55,887 bases of DNA, from the NCBI GenBank assembly GCA_016875335.1, contig VGRO01000016.1:1-55887 (forward strand), read 5' to 3'. The translations under genes were made by a program, and so were the position numbers. This DNA comes from Deltaproteobacteria bacterium (GTDB lineage Bacteria > Myxococcota_A > UBA9042). Below are positions 26,122-35,402 of this stretch, piece after piece. Position 1 is the first letter of the stretch. Each line of letters starts with the position of its first letter. The notes under the pieces are model-generated. The model did no database searches and was not told the origin of the DNA. It saw nothing but the letters and a program-made list of their open reading frames with translations.

Positions 26122-27831
26122 TCAAGCCGTCGAGGGCACTTCGGCTTCGCGCACCAGCAGCCACGCGCGCATCTCGCCTTTGCCCTTGACCGCCACCGGG
26201 CCGCGCTCTTCGAGGACGAAGTGGGCGCCGAGCTTGGCCACCGTGGCCTCGCTGACCTGCACGCGGCCGGGCACGCCCGAACTCTCCATGCGGCTCGCCA
26301 CGTTGACGGTGTCGCCCCACAGGTCGTAGCTGAACTTGCGCTTGCCGATGACGCCCGCCACGACGGGTCCGGTGTGAATGCCGACGCGCACTTGCAGGTT
26401 CACACCCCGCCGCTCGGCTTCGACTTCGATCGCGCGCACCATGTCCAAGCCCATCGCGGCCAGCACCTGCGCATGGTCGGGCACCGGTTCGGGCACGCCG
26501 GCCACCACCATGTAGGCGTCGCCGATGGTCTTGATTTTCTCCAGGCCATGCTGGTCGGCCAATTCGTCGAACGCCGAGAAGATGCCGTCGAGCATGGGCA
26601 AAAGCTCGTTGGGCGGGACGTGCGACGCCAGCGACGTAAAGCCGACCAGATCGGCGAAAAGCACGCTGGCCTCGCGATAGCTGTCGGCGATCTCCTCTCC
26701 GGCCTTGAGGCGGTCGGCCACCGAACGCGGCATGATGTTGAGCAGCAGGCGTTCGGCGCGCTGTCGTTCCGTTTCGAGTTGGCGGTGCAGGCCCTGCAAG
26801 GCATCGAGCATCCCGTTGATGTCGTGGCCGAGCCGGGCGATTTCGTCGTCGCCCTGTACGTCGAGGCGCAGCGAGTGATCCTTGCGTTCTGCGACCTTGC
26901 GCACGCGCTCACCCAGTTCGGTCACCGGCTGCACCACCAACCGCTTGAGCGCCAGGTGGACCACGACGCCGAACATCAGCCCCGCCAGCAACACGCTGAG
27001 CAGGATCAACTGCATGGCCTCTGCGCCGCTCTCAAACACGTCGCGCTGCATGACCACGCGCAGCACCAGATAGGGATCGCCGATCAGGTCGTCGATGCGC
27101 GCGTAGCCCGCCAGCGTGTGCTCGTTGAGCAGGTGGATTCCGGCTTCGGCATCAGCGACCTTGGCGCCCTGGCCAGACCGGGAGCTGTGGCGCAGGACCG
27201 CCATGTCGAGTTTGAGGTTGCGCGCGAACTCACTGACCAGGATGGGGTCGAGCATCTGTCCGAGGACCAGGGTGCCGCGCCGCGGCCCGGCGCCCGCGCT
27301 GGTATGGATGGGGCACGCAGCGACCAGCATCGGCCCCTGATCGGTCGGCACCAGGCCTTGTACGCGCCGGGCGCCCGCGTCCCTGGCCTGCAAGGCGGAG
27401 ACAATGCGCGGTTGGCGAAAAGCTGCCGGCGTTGCAAGCTCGCGCTTGGCGCGCAGGTCGTAGGCTTTGGACCAATGCACGGCGCCCGCCTCGTCGTACA
27501 GCGCGACCAGGCTCAACTTGTTGAAGTCATAGGTCTGGTTGATGAAGTTGACGTCGGCGTAGTCGGTCCGCTCGCCGCCCAGATAGGCGTAGGTGTCGTC
27601 CCAATTGGCATAGTCGCGGGTGACCGTCCACAACACGTCGAGTTGGTTGGCGATGGCGGCGTTGGCGCGATCCAGGTGTCCGCGGGCCGCGCGGTCCTCC
27701 AACTGCAGGAAGCTGTCGAGCAACACCAGGCGCAGCGGCAGACCAAGGGCGACGATGAGCCCGATGGTCGTGGCGACCAGGATCGCGAACGTGCGCTTTT
27801 GCAGCGACGCGAACCGCGCCATCTGGATCAT
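26122..27831 (-). CDS. CHASE4-HAMP adenylate cyclase (class III)
   Basis: A 569-residue membrane cyclase. TM1 is at about 13-35, and the extracellular sensor has the CHASE4 hallmark DYANWDDTYAYL. TM2 is at about 270-295, followed by a HAMP helix pair and the class III catalytic domain. The catalytic domain shows VLFADLVGFTSLA (metal-binding Asp), KIKTIGDAYM and YDLWGDTVNVASRM. The Lys and Asp in the last two motifs are the ATP-selecting residues, so cAMP rather than cGMP is the likely product. The frame continues upstream to 28068, but MIQMARFASLQKR at 27831 begins the conserved part. The ligand is unknown. Confidence 0.93.
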   Translation of the reverse strand: MIQMARFASLQKRTFAILVATTIGLIVALGLPLRLVLLDSFLQLEDRAARGHLDRANAAIANQLDVLWTVTRDYANWDDTYAYLGGERTDYADVNFINQTYDFNKLSLVALYDEAGAVHWSKAYDLRAKRELATPAAFRQPRIVSALQARDAGARRVQGLVPTDQGPMLVAACPIHTSAGAGPRRGTLVLGQMLDPILVSEFARNLKLDMAVLRHSSRSGQGAKVADAEAGIHLLNEHTLAGYARIDDLIGDPYLVLRVVMQRDVFESGAEAMQLILLSVLLAGLMFGVVVHLALKRLVVQPVTELGERVRKVAERKDHSLRLDVQGDDEIARLGHDINGMLDALQGLHRQLETERQRAERLLLNIMPRSVADRLKAGEEIADSYREASVLFADLVGFTSLASHVPPNELLPMLDGIFSAFDELADQHGLEKIKTIGDAYMVVAGVPEPVPDHAQVLAAMGLDMVRAIEVEAERRGVNLQVRVGIHTGPVVAGVIGKRKFSYDLWGDTVNVASRMESSGVPGRVQVSEATVAKLGAHFVLEERGPVAVKGKGEMRAWLLVREAEVPSTA

Positions 27832-27877
27832 GTCAGAGCGCTTGGGCACGCGCGCGGCCCTCCCCTGCGCCGCATGC

Positions 27878-27906
27878 CGATGGTAGACCGCAGCAGACCA
27901 AGCGAC
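27878..27906 (-). promoter_or_regulatory. Possible promoter of the adenylate cyclase gene
   Basis: TTGTCG (27906-27901), a 17-nt spacer and TACCAT (27883-27878). Predicted start about 40 nt before the ATG at 27831. Confidence 0.35.
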
Positions 27907-28006
27907 AAGTCCGCATGCGGCCGCAATTTGTCGAGGGCGTGCGGCCGCCGCTGCGGCACAGTCGTCGCGCTCGGGGTGGCAGCCGTGCCAGCGGGCGCGC
28001 GAGGCT

Positions 28007-28035
28007 TTGCGCCCGGGCGCGGCAGTTGTTAGGCT
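28007..28035 (+). promoter_or_regulatory. Candidate promoter of the 28109/29707 operon
   Basis: TTGCGC (28007-28012), a 17-nt spacer and TAGGCT (28030-28035). The -35 is identical to those of eutC and the 12703 gene. Confidence 0.45.
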
Positions 28036-28108
28036 TGCGGCGATCGCGGGGCCGGAATCGCGCAACATCGCGAGCGCGAAAGAGAAATTTCAATCCTGGA
28101 GCTGCAGC

Positions 28109-29710
28109 ATGCAAACTGCCATCCCCATCGAGCCAGCCGTCCAGACTGAACCGTGCGCCCAGAGCGCGGTGCGCAGCCCTTGGTGGTGGTTGGCGTTAGC
28201 CGTCCTCGTGCTCAACGACCACGTGTGGAAGTCCGGCGGCGTCTTGCCCGGCGCGGTCACAGGCAAGCTCAGCGACATCGCAGGTTTGGTGGTGACGCCG
28301 GCGGCGGTGGCCTTGTTGCTCCGACTGCGCGGCACGCAAGGTGTGGGTCTGGCCCACGCCTTGGTCGGCGTGTGGTTTGCCGCCATCAACCTGTCGGACG
28401 GGTTCGCCGGGGCGTGGTCGCGCGGGTTCGCCGCGGTCGGCGTGCCGTGGCATGGCGTGGTGGACGCCCCGGACTTGTGGACGCTGCCGGCGCTGGCGTT
28501 GTCGTGGTGGCTGCACCTGCCGCGGCGGGCGGCTGCCCTGCCGGCCTACCCTGTGCGCTGGCGTGTTGCCGGTCTGGTGGCGGCGTGGCCTGCGCTCGTC
28601 GCGACCGAAGGGCAACCCCCACCGAACATTCGCGTGCCGCCGGTGACGAGCTTTGCGTCGTTCAACGCCGCGCTGGCGATCGGCAACCCGGGGAGCAAGG
28701 CCGTCCAACTGCGCATCCGGCCGCTGCGCAAGGGCGTGTTGGTCGACTGCGCGATGGTCAAGAACAACCCGAGCGCCTGGCTTTCGCGGCGGCTTTTCGG
28801 CCAGGCCGCGCTGTGGGAGGTGCCGCCGGGCGCCAACGTCAATTTCACCGACAGCGTGGCGCCCGCGACCGGCTGCAGCCTGTGGTTGGTGGACGGCAAT
28901 ACGATGCCGATGACGCTTTTGCTCTGGGATAATACCGAGTTTCCCGCACAGTTCATCGCCGGCAACGTCGGCCAGCAGGTAGGTCCGGCCAGCGACAGTG
29001 CCCGGGTCTTGCGACTGCAAATGGACGCCAAGGGCAAGCACTCGTTCGCCGCGCACAAGGTGTTGGCCAAAGCCCCGACCTCGTTCGACGCTGCGCCTCC
29101 GCCGGGCTGCGAGGTGCTCAACGACGGCGGCGGCGTGGCCTGGTCCCAGCCGATGCCGGATCTGGGCAAGCCGTGGAAAATCCTGTCGTTGGAGGCCGCG
29201 CCCGACGGCTGCAACGCCTTGCAACTGGCGTCGGCGGTCACGGGGTCCACCGCGACGACCTCGTGGTACCTGTGCCTGCCGCCGGCCGCCATGCCGTTCA
29301 CGGTCGACGACGTGGTCACGGTCAACGAGGCCAAGCTCGACCACAGCTTCAACCCCATGGCGGGCGTGCAGGTCTCCAACGGCAAGGTCGCCGTGTCGGG
29401 CGGCATCAGCGGCAACGTCATCTACATCGGCGCCGGCAAAGCCGAAGTCGAAGCCATCGGCGGCTGCGGCGCCCAGTTCGACAAGTGCGGCGGGGCCGGG
29501 CTGCGCGCGCAGGTCAAGGTGTCGGGCATCGCCGGCATGGACGGCAACACGCTGAAATCAGGACAATCCGCGCTGGTCGGCAAAGGCCGCACCCTGCACG
29601 TGGTGCGGGCGCAGTACCGGGTGACCTTGGACCCGGCGTGTCAAACGGTGCCGCAAGGCCACGAAATCGGGCCGCTGGTCGAGTCGGCCCTGGTGGAGGT
29701 TTCGCCATGA
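28109..29710 (+). CDS. Polytopic membrane protein with large soluble domain, unknown
   Basis: A 533-residue protein. Four to five hydrophobic segments occupy the first 180 residues, including WWWLALAVLVLN near residue 25. A soluble domain of about 350 residues follows, with a Pro/Asn-rich start and several Cys pairs, probably on the periplasmic side. The ATG at 28109 has CTGGAG about 8 nt upstream; the open frame begins earlier at 28007. The stop overlaps the start of the VWA gene (ATGA), indicating coupled translation. The family is not recognised. Confidence 0.8.
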   Translation: MQTAIPIEPAVQTEPCAQSAVRSPWWWLALAVLVLNDHVWKSGGVLPGAVTGKLSDIAGLVVTPAAVALLLRLRGTQGVGLAHALVGVWFAAINLSDGFAGAWSRGFAAVGVPWHGVVDAPDLWTLPALALSWWLHLPRRAAALPAYPVRWRVAGLVAAWPALVATEGQPPPNIRVPPVTSFASFNAALAIGNPGSKAVQLRIRPLRKGVLVDCAMVKNNPSAWLSRRLFGQAALWEVPPGANVNFTDSVAPATGCSLWLVDGNTMPMTLLLWDNTEFPAQFIAGNVGQQVGPASDSARVLRLQMDAKGKHSFAAHKVLAKAPTSFDAAPPPGCEVLNDGGGVAWSQPMPDLGKPWKILSLEAAPDGCNALQLASAVTGSTATTSWYLCLPPAAMPFTVDDVVTVNEAKLDHSFNPMAGVQVSNGKVAVSGGISGNVIYIGAGKAEVEAIGGCGAQFDKCGGAGLRAQVKVSGIAGMDGNTLKSGQSALVGKGRTLHVVRAQYRVTLDPACQTVPQGHEIGPLVESALVEVSP

Positions 29711-31299
29711 ATTTGCGATGCGTTTCGGCAGTTGCTCTGGCGTGCTTGGTTGCGATCGGGTGTGGGTCGGAAGATGCCGGGGCCGGCGGGGGTGGCTTTG
29801 GCAGCGCCAATGAAGCCAGCACTACGGGCAGTAGCGGCGCGGCCAACGCCGCCAAGGGCAGCCACGGCGTCACCCAGGCTGGCGCCCAAGATTTCGGGGC
29901 CTTCCGCAAGATCATCGAACAGGGCAAGACGCCCGCGCCCGGCGTGCTCGACGACCTCGGCTTCTTCGCCGAGCACAAGCTGGACTACCCCAAGGCCACA
30001 TGCGGCGGCGATCTGTGCATGCACGGCCTGGTCGGCACCATGAACAACATGATCAACGGCGCCAACTGCACGCTGGTGCAGATTGGGCTCAACACGCCGC
30101 TCGACCCCGACACGCTGCCGCGGCCGCCGCTCGACCTGGTGCTGGTCATCGACATCAGTGGCTCGATGCAGGGCGAGCCGATGACCTACGTCAAAGAGGG
30201 CCTCAAGCGCATGCTGGATTCGCTGGAGCCGACCGACAAGGTGTCGCTGGTGACGTTTTCGTCTTCGGCCAAGGTCGTGGTGTCGGGCGCTCCCGCGACG
30301 GAGAAGATGCTGCTGGCCCAGGCGTTCGCCAACTTGCAGGCGGACGCCCAGACCAACCTCTACGACGGGTTGTTCACCGGCTTCCAGGTCGCGGCAAAGC
30401 ACCAACAACCGGGCCGGTCGGCGCGCATCGTGTACCTGAGCGACGGCGTGGCCACGGCCGGTATGCAGCAGCCCGGCAAGCTCGCGGCGCTGGCGCGGGC
30501 GTGGGCCAAAAAGGGCATCGGCATCACGACCATCGGGCTCGGCACCGAGTTCGACATGGCGGCGATGCGCGACGTGGCCGAGGCCGGCGGCGGCAACTTC
30601 TACTTCATCGACCAGCCCAAGGGCGCGGGCGAGGTGTTCCAAGAGGAGGTCAAGACCGCGTTTCTGCCGCTGGCCCTGGACGTCAAGCTGACGTTCGCGC
30701 CGGGCGCCGGCTATGTGGTGCGCGCGGTGTACGGCACCCACGGCTGGCAGGGCGGACCGAACGGCGGGATCATCGAGATCCCGGCGCTGTACCTGGCCAA
30801 GCGCACCGACAGCAAAGCGCCGATTACCGCCGGTCGGCGCGGCGGCGGCGGCGCCATCATCTTGGAGTTGGTGCCGCTCAAGGGCATCAGCGAAACCGGC
30901 GTCGGCAAGCTCGGCCTGGCCTACGTGGCGCCCAAGTCGGGCTCGACCAAGAGCGCGGACGCCAAGCTCGACACGCCGCACAAGCCCGGCCAGGTGCCGG
31001 CCGAGGGATTCTTCTCGGCGCCGACAGTCGAGAAAGGCTTCGTGATGCTCAACCTTTTCGCCGCGTTCGAGATGGCGACTCAGTTTGCGTGGGACGCTGA
31101 CCCTGGGGCGGCGCTGGGCGTGCTGGAGGCGATCGAGAAACCCGCGGCGGCGTGGGCTGCCAAGAACAAAGACCCGGATATCGAAGACGACCTGAAGTAC
31201 GTCAAGCTCTACGCGGGCATCCTCAAGAACCTGCAGGCGCAGAGCACGGTCAAGACGCCGGTGGTGCTGCCGCCGGATCCCTGGCCCTACGGGGATTGA
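29707..31299 (+). CDS. VWA-domain lipoprotein
   Basis: A 530-residue protein. Lipoprotein signal with Cys19 (AIGC), then a Gly/Ser/Ala linker, then a von Willebrand A domain. Its MIDAS metal site is intact: DISGSM (Asp149, Ser151, Ser153), a Thr in QTNLYDG and an Asp in YLSDG. A C-terminal region of about 200 residues resembles the beta-rich tail seen after VWA domains in YfbK-type lipoproteins. It likely mediates metal-dependent protein binding at the cell envelope. ATGA overlap with the preceding membrane protein suggests the two act as a complex. Confidence 0.9.
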   Translation: MNLRCVSAVALACLVAIGCGSEDAGAGGGGFGSANEASTTGSSGAANAAKGSHGVTQAGAQDFGAFRKIIEQGKTPAPGVLDDLGFFAEHKLDYPKATCGGDLCMHGLVGTMNNMINGANCTLVQIGLNTPLDPDTLPRPPLDLVLVIDISGSMQGEPMTYVKEGLKRMLDSLEPTDKVSLVTFSSSAKVVVSGAPATEKMLLAQAFANLQADAQTNLYDGLFTGFQVAAKHQQPGRSARIVYLSDGVATAGMQQPGKLAALARAWAKKGIGITTIGLGTEFDMAAMRDVAEAGGGNFYFIDQPKGAGEVFQEEVKTAFLPLALDVKLTFAPGAGYVVRAVYGTHGWQGGPNGGIIEIPALYLAKRTDSKAPITAGRRGGGGAIILELVPLKGISETGVGKLGLAYVAPKSGSTKSADAKLDTPHKPGQVPAEGFFSAPTVEKGFVMLNLFAAFEMATQFAWDADPGAALGVLEAIEKPAAAWAAKNKDPDIEDDLKYVKLYAGILKNLQAQSTVKTPVVLPPDPWPYGD

Positions 31300-31320
31300 C
31301 CGCGAGGGTACGCAGCTCCG

Positions 31321-31599
31321 CTACAGCTTGATCCCGCAGCCAGCGCCTTCGGCGTGGCACATGGCGCCAGGACTCCACAGCGGCGAAGCGCAGCCGTCAA
31401 GCGCTCCGATGCCAGCCATGCCATTCTTCCGGGCGCACGCCTGCAATCCTGCGGGATCTTTGGAGCAAGCGTAGATGCAGTCGATGTCGGTCTGGCTCTG
31501 ACCTGGGCAGCCGTTTTGCGCGGCACAGCCGATGATGCCGTCCATCAGGCAACTGGTGCATGTGCCGCCGGCCTTGCTGGCACACTGAAAACTGCACAA
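31321..31599 (-). pseudogene. Cys-rich ORF remnant without a normal start
   Basis: Twelve Cys in 92 codons (CSFQCASKAGGTCTSC and later CIYACSKD) look like a genuine secreted Cys-rich module. The only start in this frame is a TTG at 31599. The Cys-rich reading continues upstream without any ATG, GTG or TTG (GCYDNC, GGGTCQVLC) until the TAG that ends the deacetylase gene at 31690, in the same frame. There is no signal peptide. It is most simply a decayed 3' end of a former gene; read-through of the TAG is the alternative. Confidence 0.45.
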
Positions 31600-31689
31600 A
31601 ACCTGGCAAGTTCCGCCGCCCCGGCAATTGTCGTAGCAGCCCTGCGCGCCGAGGTGGCCGTCGGTGGACCGTGCGGTCTGACCCGCGCG

Positions 31690-32628
31690 CTACTCGGTCT
31701 CGGCCCAGCCGCCGAGGGTGCGCACGTTGTGGGTTGCGGCCAACCGCTCCAGCATGCGCAGCAGCACTTTCCACTTGTTGCGCAGCGGCACCCGCTGGTC
31801 GGGCTGGGCCAGCAGACGGTCGGGCAGCTCGTCGCCAGCGTGGTCGAGCAGGTCGATGGCGTGCAGCTCGAAGTTGATCCAGTCGGTGCGGTCGAGGATC
31901 GGCTGCAGCGCGAGCCGGCCGAGTTCGCCCGCGACGATGACCGCTGTGCCGATGACCGGCCAGCGCACACCGGGCAGCACGCCGATCGGCAGTTCCACCA
32001 GCGAGCGCCCGTCCTGCAACGACTCGCGGTAGGGCGTCCGCCGGCCCACCCACACGCCGGGCTGCTCTGGAATCGACCCCGAAGGCCGCCCGGTGGCGCG
32101 GTACAGTCCGATCGCTGCCGCTTTGGCAAGTTGGTACGGCGGGCACGGAAAGCGCGACGAATCCCAGGTGTGGCCCACCTCGGCGATGGTCGCCAACAGC
32201 GTCGCAGACAGCACATAGCCAGGTGCGCGAAAGCCAGCGATGCCCTGGCCAGTGGCGTCCTGAAGGCGGGCGCGCGCCTGGTGCAGTTCTTCGCGCTGGT
32301 CAGCGGGCGGCAACCGCGACAGATCGTAGGGGTGCGTCAGCGAATGCGAGCCGATCTCATGGCCCGCGGCGACGACGTCGCGCAACACCGCCCGCACATC
32401 CGGGTGATCGAGGTCTTGGGCGACCGCGAAAAAGCTGCCGTGCACGCCCGCCCGCGCAAACAGGTCCAGGAAGCGCGGCACGCCCCGGGTCCAGGCCCGC
32501 GGATCGTGCGCAACGGCATCGAAACCGGCGGCGTTGCCCGCCCCGCCGGCGTGGCCGTGGATGCGGTCGTACAAGTACAGACCGTCGATGTCGACGTTGA
32601 CGGCGGCGCGCAGCGCGGGTTCGGCCAT
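31690..32628 (-). CDS. Polysaccharide deacetylase (CE4/NodB-like)
   Basis: A 312-residue protein with the NodB fold. Motif 1 (NVDIDG) supplies the catalytic and metal Asp (13, 15). Motif 2 (SHSLTHPYDL) supplies His95 and His99. Motif 3 is RAPGY near residue 152. No signal peptide, so it is cytoplasmic. It may deacetylate N-acetyl sugars of a lipid-linked or nucleotide-linked glycan precursor. Its start is 10 bp after the GT2 gene stop, so the two are co-transcribed, suggesting joint work on one glycan. Some members of this shape act on non-sugar substrates, so the substrate is open. Confidence 0.88.
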   Translation of the reverse strand: MAEPALRAAVNVDIDGLYLYDRIHGHAGGAGNAAGFDAVAHDPRAWTRGVPRFLDLFARAGVHGSFFAVAQDLDHPDVRAVLRDVVAAGHEIGSHSLTHPYDLSRLPPADQREELHQARARLQDATGQGIAGFRAPGYVLSATLLATIAEVGHTWDSSRFPCPPYQLAKAAAIGLYRATGRPSGSIPEQPGVWVGRRTPYRESLQDGRSLVELPIGVLPGVRWPVIGTAVIVAGELGRLALQPILDRTDWINFELHAIDLLDHAGDELPDRLLAQPDQRVPLRNKWKVLLRMLERLAATHNVRTLGGWAETE

Positions 32629-32638
32629 GGCTGCCGGT

Positions 32639-33556
32639 TCAGCGGTTGGCGATGCGAATGACGTAGACCAGCCGCGCCAGGTTTTTCAAGACGTTGGGCA
32701 CGCGCTTGAAAAGGTGGATGCTCGGAGGTCGCTTCTCGTGGATGATGATCGGGATCTCGGTGACCCGTACGTCATGGCGCTGGGCGCGGATGACCAACTC
32801 GCTGGCGAACAGGTCGCGGTCCACCACGCACTTGCTGACCGTGAATTGCAGCGCGTCGCGGCGAAAGGCCTTGAGCCCATGGGTGTCGGTGCCGCGAAAG
32901 CCGAGCAGCACGCGCAGCATGCCGTTGATGACCATGGTCGCAGCGCGCCGCGTCATCGGCCGCTCGTCTTTGGCCTCGGGGTGGGCCTTGGACCCGACCA
33001 CCATGTCGGCGCGGCCGGCGTCGAGGATTTCCAGCGCCCTGCGGTGAAAGGCAAGGTCGCACAAGTCGATTTCCTCGCAAAGCACATAGGTGCCGCGCGC
33101 GGCTTCAATGCCCCTGCGCAGCGCCTTGCCGTAGTTGGGCTCGTCCGAGGTGATGGCGCGCACCTCTGGAAAGGCGCGGCTCAGCTTGTCGGCGATGGCG
33201 CGGGTGTCGTCCTTGCTGCCGTTCTCGCTGACGATGATCTCAAAGGGCCGACCCATGGCCAGCAGGCCGGCGTGCAGCTCGGTCACCGAGGCCCACAGGA
33301 TCGCTTCCTCGTTGTAGCACGGGATGACGACGCTGAGCTCGGGCCCGGGTTCGGCAGCGGCGGCGGGCTGGGCATCGCGGATCGATTGCAGTATCGCTTG
33401 CGCTTGCGCGGGCGTCTCCGCTTGAACGACGACGCGCGTTTCCACGGGTGCCGGGTCGGCCGCTGCGTGCGCCTCAGCCGGGGCCGTCGCCGCGACAGCG
33501 GTCGCGGGCGGTTCGGTCGCGGGCGGCGGGGACTTGGTGGATTTCCTCGGGCTCAT
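32639..33556 (-). CDS. GT2 family glycosyltransferase (dolichol-phosphate-mannose-synthase-like)
   Basis: A 305-residue protein. An Ala/Pro/Lys-rich N-terminal extension of about 70 residues precedes a GT-A domain: [10 protein letters not shown], then [12 protein letters not shown], then [20 protein letters not shown], as in polyisoprenyl-phosphate sugar transferases. The usual DxD position reads [20 protein letters not shown] is the conserved acceptor-side segment. No C-terminal transmembrane pair, so it is soluble or peripheral. It is paired with the deacetylase downstream. A promoter is proposed at 33592-33620. Confidence 0.9.
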   Translation of the reverse strand: MSPRKSTKSPPPATEPPATAVAATAPAEAHAAADPAPVETRVVVQAETPAQAQAILQSIRDAQPAAAAEPGPELSVVIPCYNEEAILWASVTELHAGLLAMGRPFEIIVSENGSKDDTRAIADKLSRAFPEVRAITSDEPNYGKALRRGIEAARGTYVLCEEIDLCDLAFHRRALEILDAGRADMVVGSKAHPEAKDERPMTRRAATMVINGMLRVLLGFRGTDTHGLKAFRRDALQFTVSKCVVDRDLFASELVIRAQRHDVRVTEIPIIIHEKRPPSIHLFKRVPNVLKNLARLVYVIRIANR

Positions 33557-33591
33557 GGGGCGACGACGGCGCGGGGGGCGCGGGGCGCGGT

Positions 33592-33620
33592 AGTGTGCAG
33601 TTTTGCAGTGATGGGGTCAA
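33592..33620 (-). promoter_or_regulatory. Candidate promoter of the GT2-deacetylase operon
   Basis: TTGACC (33620-33615), a 17-nt spacer and CACACT (33597-33592). Predicted start near 33585, 29 nt before the ATG. Confidence 0.45.
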
Positions 33621-33756
33621 TGCGCGCGGCTGCTGCCGCGCAATCTCGGCCTCCCATGTGCCGCGCTGTGGACAAGGGGCGCCAAGACGTTGAGGAGGGA
33701 CCAGGCCGTCCAGAGTCCATCGATTGGAACATTGAGGCAGCGCACCAGTTCGCGCT

Positions 33757-35262
33757 TCAAATGCCGCGCGAAGCCCCTTCAGCCCCCACCGGAACCGCCT
33801 CAGCCATCCCCGCCGCTGCAGTGCGCCGCGCCAGCTTGTAGCCACCCGCCGCCAGCGCCAGGATCGCCGCGGCCCACAGCAGCGTGCTCGGGGTTTCGCG
33901 CACGGAAAACAGCAGCGCCCAACTCGAAAACACGATGTAGATGCCGGCGGCCACCTTGACGCCCACCGACAGCAGCGCGTTGCGGCGAACCAGCAGCGCC
34001 ACCACCGCGGCCATGCTCGTCAGAGTCAGCACCGACCCTGCGTTGTTGAGTAACACGCTGAAGTTTTGGGTCAGCACCAGCACGATCGCCACACCCGACT
34101 GCAGGACGACCGAGGCCAACGGCGCAGCATCGTCGCGGCCGGCGAAAAACCGCGGCAGGTAGCCGTCGCGCGCCATCGCGGCATACACCCGCGGACCCAC
34201 CAGCGTCATCGCCGACAGCGACGAAACCAGTGCCACCAGCACCACCGAGCTCATCGCCGCCGCGCCGTTGGGCCCGACGAGGTTGTGGAGCACAAGGTGG
34301 CCGAGCGTGAGCTTTTCGTCCTCGGTCTTGATGCGCGCCAGGTCAGCGGGGGTCAGGTTGGCGACGAACACCCAATTGACCGCCAGATAGACGGCGATGA
34401 CGACGACGGTGCCGATCCACATCGCCCGCCACACGTCGCGGCGCGGGTGCTTGAACTCGGCGGCGACGTAGGTCACGGCGTTCCAACCGCTGTAGCAAAA
34501 GCCGATGTAGACCAGGGAGTTGAAGAAACTGCCGAGCGTGCCGGCGAGCCCGGTTGGCTGCTGCGCCGTCCACGCTGGCATCTGGTTGCTGCCCGTCCAC
34601 AGTCCCACGGCGATGAACGAGATCAGCAGCACGATCTTGACCGCCACCAGCGCGTCTTGGGCCGTGGACGAGGTGCGCAGGTGCAGACCGTGCAGCGCCG
34701 TGATGACAACGACCACCGCGATGGCGCTCAAGGTCGCATCGACGCCGAGCAGCACCGAGAGGTAGGCGCCGGCCGCCATGGCCGCCATCGCGACTGGAGC
34801 CGAGAATCCGACCAGCAGCGACGTCCAACCGGCGACGTAGCCGGCATACGGGTGGATCAGCCGCGACAGGTAGCGGTACTCGCCACCCGACTCGGGCATG
34901 ACGTGGGCGAGTTGCGCGTACACGGCCGCGCCGGCCAGCGCCACCACGCCGCCGATCGCCCACGCCGCCAGGATCCATAGCGGGCCAAGCGAATCGGCCA
35001 TGTAGCCGGCGGTCGTCAGCACGCCTGAGCCGACCATGTTGGCGACCACCAGGCCAACGCCAGTCCAAAGACCGATGCGGCCGACCGCATGGGCGCGCGC
35101 GACGGCAAACTGGCCGGTAATCGAGGTCGAAGCGGTGGTCGAGGCGTTGTCGGACACGGAAACTCGCTGCTCGTCGGGCACTGGCGTGCGAACGCGCGAC
35201 CGCGCGGTGTGCTTCGGCGGCGTCGGGGGCGCGATCGTGCGGGCGGTCTGCCAGTCTGTCAA
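33757..35262 (-). CDS. APC-superfamily amino acid permease
   Basis: A 501-residue inner-membrane transporter with about 12 hydrophobic segments. TM1 has the APC signature GLVVANMVGSGVLT, the unwound substrate site. TM2/3 has MPESGGEYRYLSR and TM6 has YIGFCYSGWNAVTYVA. Unlike most members, the first 55 residues are a hydrophilic, Thr/Ser/Pro-rich extension, so the true start may be an internal GTG near residue 34. The substrate cannot be told from sequence. It is divergent from the 35403 gene. Confidence 0.9.
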   Translation of the reverse strand: MTDWQTARTIAPPTPPKHTARSRVRTPVPDEQRVSVSDNASTTASTSITGQFAVARAHAVGRIGLWTGVGLVVANMVGSGVLTTAGYMADSLGPLWILAAWAIGGVVALAGAAVYAQLAHVMPESGGEYRYLSRLIHPYAGYVAGWTSLLVGFSAPVAMAAMAAGAYLSVLLGVDATLSAIAVVVVITALHGLHLRTSSTAQDALVAVKIVLLISFIAVGLWTGSNQMPAWTAQQPTGLAGTLGSFFNSLVYIGFCYSGWNAVTYVAAEFKHPRRDVWRAMWIGTVVVIAVYLAVNWVFVANLTPADLARIKTEDEKLTLGHLVLHNLVGPNGAAAMSSVVLVALVSSLSAMTLVGPRVYAAMARDGYLPRFFAGRDDAAPLASVVLQSGVAIVLVLTQNFSVLLNNAGSVLTLTSMAAVVALLVRRNALLSVGVKVAAGIYIVFSSWALLFSVRETPSTLLWAAAILALAAGGYKLARRTAAAGMAEAVPVGAEGASRGI

Positions 35263-35295
35263 CGGTTTTGGGTTTTCCCGCCCGCGAGCCGATGG

Positions 35296-35323
35296 TTGAC
35301 CGCGACCAAAAGTGGCCTATCCT
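35296..35323 (+). promoter_or_regulatory. Promoter of the 35403-37258 operon
   Basis: TTGACC (35296-35301), a 16-nt spacer and TATCCT (35318-35323). Predicted start near 35330, leaving a GC-rich leader of about 73 nt. Confidence 0.55.
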
Positions 35324-35402
35324 CGCGGCCCTGCCGGCGCGGGCGGTCGCGACAGAGCAGAAACCGCGCGCGGACCCGCCTGTGGACAGGGGCTTATAAC
35401 CA

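Noticed and set aside
21324..26189. 1,621-codon plus-strand frame (and an overlapping one, 22894-28032) opposite the giant Cys-repeat lipoprotein and the adenylate cyclase
   Set aside because: Both are antisense shadows; the minus-strand readings contain signal peptides, Cys repeats and cyclase motifs.
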